DNA of 5,496 nucleotides, from positions 1 to 5,496 of the forward strand of contig CAJXNF010000218.1 of the NCBI GenBank assembly GCA_913056375.1, written 5' to 3'. Positions 5,495-5,496 of the stretch are shown piece after piece (the first letter of the stretch is position 1; every line of letters starts with the position of its first letter). Below the pieces are notes generated by a model. That model was not told the origin of the DNA. It did no database searches and saw only the letters and a list, made by a program, of their open reading frames with translations. A program made the position numbers and the translations under genes. This DNA is from an uncultured Pseudomonadota bacterium. Its GTDB lineage: Bacteria; SAR324; NAC60-12.

Positions 5495-5496
5495 AT

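Overview
The window looks like an ordinary stretch of a Gram-negative (proteobacterium-like) chromosome. The evidence is a Sec-exported periplasmic binding protein, a fused two-domain thiamine permease of the enterobacterial type and sigma70-style promoters. Base composition is roughly balanced and nothing in the sequence fixes the genus. There are four real genes, no transposase, no CRISPR array and no complete RNA gene apart from one riboswitch.

Left half (about 48-3116, minus strand): a thiamine-uptake operon read right to left. A sigma70-type promoter (3088-3116, TTGACA / 17 bp / TATTCT) begins transcription within a few bases of a clear TPP (THI-box) riboswitch aptamer (3001-3078). An untranslated leader of about 150 nt follows, then thiB (periplasmic thiamine/TMP/TPP-binding protein, best start a GTG at 2849) and, 4 nt later, thiP (fused permease). 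The operon appears to end at a hairpin plus T-run (48-88). The ATPase gene thiQ, which usually follows thiP, is not here.

Middle (3257-4063, plus strand): a divergently transcribed six-transmembrane voltage-gated K+ channel, with an intact S4 arginine ladder, a TVGYGD filter and a small C-terminal CxxC tail. No functional link to thiamine uptake can be seen.

Right half (4202-5418, plus strand): a LacI-family regulator with its own promoter. Two near-identical operator palindromes sit in that promoter, one in the spacer and one over the predicted start point, so strong negative autoregulation is the natural reading. A terminator hairpin follows the gene. The last 80 bases hold two more inverted repeats, and the final 8 bases could be the beginning of a tRNA-Ser or of another gene. 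That cannot be decided inside the window.

No undescribed multi-gene system was found. The most useful points are the regulatory architecture (riboswitch leader, tandem operators), the corrected starts for thiB and the channel, and the absent thiQ.
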